From IMG/VR virus record IMGVR_UViG_3300008258_000001, positions 1-61,497 of that record: a stretch of 61,497 bases of DNA, one strand, 5' to 3'. Of this stretch, positions 56,175 to 61,497 are shown one piece after another. A model generated the notes under the pieces. That model did not search any database. It saw only the letters and a list, made by a program, of their open reading frames with translations, and was not told the origin of the DNA. Position 1 is the stretch's first letter. The number at the start of each line of letters is the position of its first letter. Source of the DNA: a virus. The position numbers and the translations under genes are program-made.

Positions 56175-56579
56175 TTACAACTGGAAGATGCCGGACGCAT
56201 TCCACGTAATGCTGATGTCGCCACCGTTGGTAGTGACGGGGAGGCCCGTTACTGAAGTGTCGATGTACGCCACCAGCCGCGAGGTGCCGGCAGTGCCAGT
56301 ATCAATATAGATCACCAAAGCCTCGACCGAAGTGGTGCCGGGCACGGCGGTGAAAGTTACGTTGTCTCCATCGAACAAACCGTTCGCGACAGTTGTATTG
56401 CCGATGGTCTGGGCGGTACCGACCACGCCGGTCAGCGAAGTAAGAAATTCATGCGCCGCGCTGTAGGTGTATGTGCCGGTGTCAACCAGTGCGACTTTGA
56501 CCGTACCGTCATTAAGGTCGACGTTGGCGGAGGCGTCAAGCAGAGCTTGCTTGTACAGTGGGTAGATGGCGTTAGCCAT
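56175..56579 (-). CDS. Phage structural protein
   Basis: 134 residues. YPLYKQALLDASANVDLNDG, VKVALVDTGTYTYSAAHEF and VIYIDTGTAGTSRLVAYID are the blocks of a known family of small virion proteins. Beta-rich, no enzyme motif. Confidence 0.85.
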   Translation of the reverse strand: MANAIYPLYKQALLDASANVDLNDGTVKVALVDTGTYTYSAAHEFLTSLTGVVGTAQTIGNTTVANGLFDGDNVTFTAVPGTTSVEALVIYIDTGTAGTSRLVAYIDTSVTGLPVTTNGGDISITWNASGIFQL

Positions 56580-56588
56580 GGCGGTTCC

Positions 56589-56963
56589 TTACAGGGTTGG
56601 GGTAGCGGTGATCGAACGGATCGTACCGCTCTCGTTACGCTCGAACGTGAACTTCCAGCTCGTGGGCACAACCTTCGGAACTGGAGCAGGCTGCACGGTG
56701 ATTTGTGGAGCTTCTACCACGACCTGCGGCGGTGGCATCTCCGGGACTACGACGTTAGGAGCCTGCTGCTTAGCCAGTAGCTCGACGATCTTTTGCAGTA
56801 CCTCGTCCGTCGCAGGCGGACGGACGTCGACGACTTGGGCAGGGCGACGCGAGTCGCGGGTTCCTGATGCGTTAAAAGTCTCGCCGTTCGACAAGCGAAC
56901 AGAAGCACCCATGCGCAACGCAAGTGCTTTCAGAGCCTCGTCATTATCTGCCTTGGACGCCAT
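56589..56963 (-). CDS. Small late protein, unknown
   Basis: 124 residues. Helical N-terminus, a Pro/Val-rich middle (VVVPEMPPPQVVVEAPQI) and a C-terminal beta hairpin (WKFTFERNESGTIRSI). Reminiscent of short virion adaptor proteins. Confidence 0.72.
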   Translation of the reverse strand: MASKADNDEALKALALRMGASVRLSNGETFNASGTRDSRRPAQVVDVRPPATDEVLQKIVELLAKQQAPNVVVPEMPPPQVVVEAPQITVQPAPVPKVVPTSWKFTFERNESGTIRSITATPTL

Positions 56964-56972
56964 GGTGCTAGT

Positions 56973-59234
56973 TTACTTCCTACGAAGGCAGGCGACAAAA
57001 CTTTTGAACTTGTCGATGTCAGCGCGCATCGCTGTGATCTTCTCATCGACGTTATCCACCTCAAGCTCAACTTCCTGCTCGCCTACTTTGGCTTTTACCT
57101 TGGCTTTGCGGGGCTTTTTGGGCTTGGTTTCACCTTCTCCGGCAGTTTGCCCTTGACCGGGTACTTCTTCTCCCACCGGTTTGCCACCTCGGGCTCCTTT
57201 GCGTGGAGATACCGGCGCTGCGCTTGGCTCTTGAACGGCACGTTGAGGCTCCTTTTGTGCAGGTTCCGCTTTCTTGGCTTTCGGTTGCGTAACCGGCCTG
57301 CCCAATGAATCAAACAACTTGCGCTGGCCCGTCTGGTCAAGTTCGACCGCAGGCTCAGGCTGCGGGGCCGCATTGGGGATGACCCTGCCCATTTCTTGGT
57401 TGGTGAACAGGCGACGCTGACCGCCGGGGCTGAGTTTTTCCTGACGCTCTGGAATCTGACTTTCCATCGCGCGCAGGTCCGTCTCGTCCTGAATCATTGC
57501 CTCAATGGCGCGGGTTTCCTGCTCGTCGATAACTTGAGCTTGCGCGCGTGCGGCGTCGGCGGCAATACGTTCCTGTTCCGCCCGGGCTTGGTTACCTTCC
57601 CGCATTTGCTGTTCAGTCGCTCCCGACTGCGGGATCGCCCCAGTAACTGAACCCGGACGAGCTAGGTTTAGTCCGCGAGCCGCCATTGCGTTAGTCATGC
57701 GCGACTGGAAGTCCTGCGCCATCTGGCGAGAGACTACGCCGACCTCTTGAGTCAGACGAGACTTTCGTTTCTTGCCGTTCGCATCTTTGTAGCCTCCGCT
57801 GTATTTCTCTATCAACGCATCGACAGCATCAGGGCCTTGCTCTATCGCGCGAGAAAAGTCGGCGACGTACCGTAAGAACTCATCGTTCGCCTTGCCGCCG
57901 TTGGCATTGCGCAGCGCGGCGCGAATCTGCTGAAGTCCGTACTCAGTGCGAACTAACGCCGTCGGGTCTTGCTCGAACATATCGAGCGTCTGCGTGTCCG
58001 GCGTAGGAGCAAGAGGCGTTTCTGCCGTAGCTACTGGGCCCATGCCGTACGGCACATCAGGTCCGCCAAACAGATCCGGCTGCAACCCACTCAAGGCGCT
58101 CATGGGCCCAACGGTGCCGCCCGGCGTCACGTACATGACGTTCGGGTCGTAGTTCTGAGATCCAACAGGCGTCACCGGCGCAGGAAGCGAAGGTTGGAAC
58201 GGAGCCAGCGGATCAATACGAGTAGGCTCAATGTATGGCGGCACTGATCCCAGATTGGGAGGAGCGCCAGTGGCGAGCCCACGCTCACCCACAAGAGCCA
58301 ACGGATACTGTTGCGTCTCAACCCCCGGATTGGCACCGGGCAGCAGATTCACGGGCTGCGGGGGTCTACGCAAGCCGCCCAATGAACCAAACGTACCTTC
58401 GGCCAAGCCGCCGATCACGGCAGCGTTCAGGCGGCGGGAAGCAACTTCTTCCGGGGTCAGGTTGGGGTTGAACCCCATGACCAGTTCTTCTTGCGCCAGT
58501 TCACTCAGCGAGCCGGCTCCGGCGTTGACCGCCCCTGCCTTTGCCATCCGGGTGCCGAGGCCACCAGAAAAAGCACCTCGGGCTAGTGTGTTGCCCAGTA
58601 CCGCAGTGGGAAGGCCCTCAGCGAGCGCGTACAACGGAGAAGCAGCAAACGCTTTGTAAGGCGACGGATCACCGGCTTCCACCGACTCGCCGTACATATC
58701 GCCGACGCCCATGCCGGCACCGAGAACGGCACCTCCAGTTAGGTTCTGTGCGAAGCGTTCCCCCGCTTGGAGGGCCGCACGACGAGCCGCGAAGTCAGCC
58801 CCGGCGCGAAGGCCGCCGCCACCTACAACCGCCGGGAGCGAAGCAGCACCACGAGCCAAGCCCATGGGAACCATTCCAGCACCGCCGGTCAATGCACCAA
58901 TACCAAGTGCTGCACCGATCTGTGGAACCTGCTTGGCAATCTGGTACGCCGCAAACGGAAGCGCCGTGCTGAGATCTTGGTCCTCGACCATCTCAAGGTC
59001 AGGACGCCCACTGGCGTAGGCTTCGGCTTCGTTTCTCGCGGCTCTCTCAAGTAGCCAGTCGCGCCCTCTTTCCAGTTTAAGAGCATCTGCGCCGGCAGCC
59101 AACGCGTTGTACCCTAGACCTTGCAACTGGTCGATACCGGACGACAACCCGGCTACTACCGGATTGCGCTTGGGCTTTTGCGGGAATAAAGAATTGATGC
59201 CCGCGACGTCGATACCAGTTAGGTCAAGCGGCAT
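56973..59234 (-). CDS. Large ejection-type virion protein
   Basis: 753 residues. The N-terminal half has several Gly/Ala-rich hydrophobic segments (ALPFAAYQIAKQVPQIGAAL, GALTGGAGMVPMGLARGAAS) suited to membrane insertion. The C-terminal half is charged with coiled coils and a basic KKPRKAKVKAKVGEQ tail. Layout matches podovirus internal ejection proteins. Lies in the same block as the 527- and 1402-residue proteins. Confidence 0.8.
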   Translation of the reverse strand: MPLDLTGIDVAGINSLFPQKPKRNPVVAGLSSGIDQLQGLGYNALAAGADALKLERGRDWLLERAARNEAEAYASGRPDLEMVEDQDLSTALPFAAYQIAKQVPQIGAALGIGALTGGAGMVPMGLARGAASLPAVVGGGGLRAGADFAARRAALQAGERFAQNLTGGAVLGAGMGVGDMYGESVEAGDPSPYKAFAASPLYALAEGLPTAVLGNTLARGAFSGGLGTRMAKAGAVNAGAGSLSELAQEELVMGFNPNLTPEEVASRRLNAAVIGGLAEGTFGSLGGLRRPPQPVNLLPGANPGVETQQYPLALVGERGLATGAPPNLGSVPPYIEPTRIDPLAPFQPSLPAPVTPVGSQNYDPNVMYVTPGGTVGPMSALSGLQPDLFGGPDVPYGMGPVATAETPLAPTPDTQTLDMFEQDPTALVRTEYGLQQIRAALRNANGGKANDEFLRYVADFSRAIEQGPDAVDALIEKYSGGYKDANGKKRKSRLTQEVGVVSRQMAQDFQSRMTNAMAARGLNLARPGSVTGAIPQSGATEQQMREGNQARAEQERIAADAARAQAQVIDEQETRAIEAMIQDETDLRAMESQIPERQEKLSPGGQRRLFTNQEMGRVIPNAAPQPEPAVELDQTGQRKLFDSLGRPVTQPKAKKAEPAQKEPQRAVQEPSAAPVSPRKGARGGKPVGEEVPGQGQTAGEGETKPKKPRKAKVKAKVGEQEVELEVDNVDEKITAMRADIDKFKSFVACLRRK

Positions 59235-59244
59235 TCGTCACTCC

Positions 59245-60828
59245 TTACCGACCAAACAAACGCTCGGTGACCGATCTTGTGTCTGTACCAGTGGTTGATT
59301 CTCCACGTGCACGCTGGAGCCCTAAGCCAATCCTGTCTCCTACGGGCATGCCAGCTTCTTCAGCAGACAGGCTGCTTACTCTGGTATCACCTGTTTTCGG
59401 CGGTTTCGCGGTTGGATTGGTCGCCGTAGCTGCACCCGGCTGGGCGGCAGGTCTGTACTTGCGGGCCGCGCGCACTTCTTCCTGCGTGAACCCAAGTTGC
59501 TGTAGAACTTCTGGGGTAGCGCCTTGTTTGAGTAAGTTACTGGCCTCCGGCACTCGTTCCTCGGGGGTCAACCCAGAGATCTGCCGCTTGAGCATAACTA
59601 CGCTACGCTGTCTTTCGATATCTTTCAAAGCATCCTGCGTAGCTCCATAGTTATCGCCGGTCATCTTGGCGAGCAACTGCTGCGCTTGCGTGTCCAAAGC
59701 CGCTAACTGCGGATCTTGGTCAGCCGTGCCGGGGTATAGGCCCTTAACCTCGCCGGGTTTCATAACTTTGCCCAAGGAGGTCATTGCAATGGTGTACAGA
59801 TTAGAGAACTTCTGTTGGGCCGCCAGTCGTTCCTGTGGCGTTTTTGCGGCGTCCACTGCGGCAGCGGCAACGTTGAGTTCTTTGACCGCATCTGGAGATA
59901 GCTGACGACCGCCACTTCCGGGCAAGGGCCTTGGCCTGCCAAACGTGCCAAGTAAGTTGCCACTAGGTCCAAACTGAAGAATCGTACCGTCCCCGGACTG
60001 CTGGTACGTGGGTCGGCCTTGCATCCAATTGCGATAATCCTCATTTGCCTGAGCGTTACGCATCGCCGCTGCAGCGGTCGTCTGCTGCGCACCAAGCTGG
60101 CCCCGCTGAATGCCGCGAGTGGCGACTTGCGAATACATCTCCGGCGAGGCAGCAGAAAGTTCGGCGTCTGTGAGCGAATTGATGAACTCCAGTACGGACG
60201 CTTCGGTGTAGGGCATTTTGCCGGAGACATTCCCAGATGGATCGTGCATGTAGACCATCTGCCCTTTAGGCGTGCTGGCGAATGACACCGTATGGCCGGC
60301 GAATTTAGGACCCCCCCACAGATCTCCGTTGAACGACCTACCGTGCTTTTCCGCGTACCCGGCTAGTCCAAGCTCCTTTAGGTCTTTAAGGTGTTGGGCT
60401 CGATTTGAAAGAGCGGTGTCAACTCGCTCTATCTGTCCTCGTTCACGACCCTGCTTGAACAGAGAATACCCCCTGTCCTCCGCCCCTCCCGCCAAGTCCT
60501 CCCGACCGTACTGACGGTACAGACCGGCCAAAGCCTGCTGACGCATTTCTGGCGTGTACGAGTACGCCTCATCCATGAACTGGTTTTCATCACCAGTGTC
60601 CATGATGGCTTGAGGATCTTTGACTCGTCGTGTCTGCTGACTGCCGACTTGGGGTAGTGCCGCAATCCCTCGCCGAATAGCCTCGGCACGATTCCACTCG
60701 TCTCGGGTCTGGCCGCGCTGCTCTTTCAGAAAAGCCTGATCTTCCTCCCGGCGCTGCTCCTCAGTAGCAGTAAGATGGCCTCGCATGAGACCGCTGGCGA
60801 ACGAACCGATATTGGCAATGCCGGCCAT
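59245..60828 (-). CDS. Large ejection-type virion protein
   Basis: 527 residues, mostly helical and rich in Gln, Arg and Ala (EEQRREEDQAFLKEQRGQTR; RRGIAALPQ), with a middle beta region (VSFASTPKGQMVYMHDPSG). Typical of podovirus internal core proteins. Followed by the 753-residue protein. Confidence 0.78.
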   Translation of the reverse strand: MAGIANIGSFASGLMRGHLTATEEQRREEDQAFLKEQRGQTRDEWNRAEAIRRGIAALPQVGSQQTRRVKDPQAIMDTGDENQFMDEAYSYTPEMRQQALAGLYRQYGREDLAGGAEDRGYSLFKQGRERGQIERVDTALSNRAQHLKDLKELGLAGYAEKHGRSFNGDLWGGPKFAGHTVSFASTPKGQMVYMHDPSGNVSGKMPYTEASVLEFINSLTDAELSAASPEMYSQVATRGIQRGQLGAQQTTAAAAMRNAQANEDYRNWMQGRPTYQQSGDGTILQFGPSGNLLGTFGRPRPLPGSGGRQLSPDAVKELNVAAAAVDAAKTPQERLAAQQKFSNLYTIAMTSLGKVMKPGEVKGLYPGTADQDPQLAALDTQAQQLLAKMTGDNYGATQDALKDIERQRSVVMLKRQISGLTPEERVPEASNLLKQGATPEVLQQLGFTQEEVRAARKYRPAAQPGAATATNPTAKPPKTGDTRVSSLSAEEAGMPVGDRIGLGLQRARGESTTGTDTRSVTERLFGR

Positions 60829-60845
60829 GTCAGACCCCTAAACGA

Positions 60846-61079
60846 TTATTCCTCGACGCCGTTGAGCAGGTCGCTCAACTCGTCGTCTTTCTTGCTGCGG
60901 CGCTTCGGTTTGGCAGCGGCTTCTTCCATTGCTTGCATGAGCACTTGCCCGTGGTAGGTGAGCGTGTACCCATTATCCAAAAGGTCAGCGATGTACTCGC
61001 GCTTGCCATTGACGACGGCGATCAGCCGACCACCAACTTGTTCAGCGCCATGTTTGGTAATGAGATCTTGAGCGTTCAT
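60846..61079 (-). CDS. Small late protein
   Basis: 77 residues. NAQDLITKHGAEQVGGRLIA, DNGYTLTYHGQVLMQAMEEA; basic-acidic tail KRRSKKDDELSDLLNG. Lies between the wrap-around virion gene and the ejection genes. Unknown. Confidence 0.72.
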   Translation of the reverse strand: MNAQDLITKHGAEQVGGRLIAVVNGKREYIADLLDNGYTLTYHGQVLMQAMEEAAAKPKRRSKKDDELSDLLNGVEE

Positions 61080-61090
61080 CTAGTGAGTCC

Positions 61091-61497
61091 TTACGTGATG
61101 TTGCGTTGGCGTTCAAATGCAAGACCTTCTTGACGCATTTTTTCCAGTCGGTCAAGACCGTACTTCTTCACAGCGCCAACAGGCAGGACGTACTCGCCGG
61201 GGGAGAGGCGAGCCATTACCATGTCATCTTTGGGTCCGCCGGGGCCCGACACTTTACCGCCCTTAGAGTTCTGAGCCTTGCCCGCCACTTGCTTGCGGCC
61301 AATGCCGGGGCGAGACGCGGCGCGGGGGATCGGGCCACCGTCCTTACGCCCAAACAAGCCCGCAGCCAGCATGCCCAGACCAAGGATAGGAACAGCAGCG
61401 CCGAGCGCAGCAGAAGCGCCCGCAGCACCAGTGGCGAGACCAGCACCAGCGGCTTCAGCACCAGCGGCACCAAGAGCGGCTTCAGCACCAGCGGCAC
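61091..61497 (-). CDS. Gly/Ala-rich virion protein, C-terminal part (continues from base 1)
   Basis: 134 codons from base 61495 to a stop at 61091, in frame with the gene that leaves the window at base 1 (the junction codon is GGT). The first 60 residues are almost only Gly, Ala, Glu and Leu. The rest has RPGIGRKQVAGKAQNSKGGK, DDMVMARLSPGEYVLPVG and LDRLEKMRQEGL. The M-A-R-L-S-P-G-E-Y block is a motif seen in podovirus and cyanophage virion proteins. Confidence 0.8.
   Translation of the reverse strand, partial: AAGAEAALGAAGAEAAGAGLATGAAGASAALGAAVPILGLGMLAAGLFGRKDGGPIPRAASRPGIGRKQVAGKAQNSKGGKVSGPGGPKDDMVMARLSPGEYVLPVGAVKKYGLDRLEKMRQEGLAFERQRNIT
61451..61497. repeat. 27-bp direct repeat at the window end
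   Basis: Bases 61451-61470 recur exactly at 61478-61497. The sequence is cut at the window end inside the second copy. Base 1 continues with related GGCACCAGCGGC, so the assembly join lies in a repeat and could be missing units. Confidence 0.8.

Overview
The window is best read as the complete genome of a virulent, podovirus-like tailed dsDNA phage. It carries small and large terminase, a P22-sized portal, scaffold, coat and head-tail adaptor genes. It also has a nozzle/hub-like tail protein, fibres, three large ejection-type virion proteins and a lysis cassette. I see no integrase, excisionase, tape-measure gene, tail sheath, phage RNA polymerase or tRNA. The two window ends join in frame: one Gly/Ala-rich virion gene runs off base 1 and continues from base 61497. 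The map is therefore circular (a circularly permuted or terminally redundant genome assembled as a circle). The join lies in a 27-bp repeat, so a few repeat units may be missing. The GC-rich sequence, consensus-like sigma-70 promoters and GH19 endolysin suggest a Gram-negative (perhaps proteobacterial) host; the host itself cannot be read from the sequence.

Layout: two divergent arms start from a control region at 25.4-25.7 kb. The leftward (late) arm runs from the terminase genes (25.4 kb) through portal, scaffold, coat, adaptors and fibres (24.9-9.8 kb). Next come a fatty-acid desaturase (9.1-9.8 kb), lysis genes (7.2-9.0 kb) and tail genes (1-7.1 kb). The arm then crosses the window ends into ejection and accessory virion genes (61.5-49.4 kb). 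The rightward (early/replication) arm covers 25.7-49.3 kb. Its sub-blocks are: a lone Ala/Lys-rich first gene ended by a terminator; a 740-bp non-coding stretch with many TGTAAA boxes that could be an origin; small zinc-ribbon and membrane-peptide genes; an AAA+ (MoxR/CobS-like) gene, a metallopeptidase-like/VWA gene and a third partner gene; 21 genes joined by exact 4-nt overlaps; then replication and recombination genes. The last block holds a family A DNA polymerase, RecB-type nuclease, HNH-like protein, MazG-like protein, VRR-NUC nuclease, SNF2-type helicase, ssDNA-binding protein and primase-helicase. The arms converge on a terminator at 49.35 kb.

Regulation: three sigma-70-type promoters (25.6, 27.0, 28.8 kb) and a fourth at 44.2 kb drive the rightward arm. 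The most striking non-coding signal is a family of eight 12-6-12 bp inverted repeats (consensus half-site GYACAWCCTGAC). They occur only in the rightward arm, mostly just upstream of genes or operons, and two lie inside coding sequence. A very strong G-quadruplex motif sits between the divergent arms. I saw no sigma-70 promoter for the late arm.

Biology worth following: the AAA+/VWA/partner triad and its inverted repeats; the desaturase beside the lysis genes; the modular small-gene array at 34-37 kb; the overlapping frames at 37.84-38.08 kb; and the 1402-residue virion protein with a zinc-peptidase motif.
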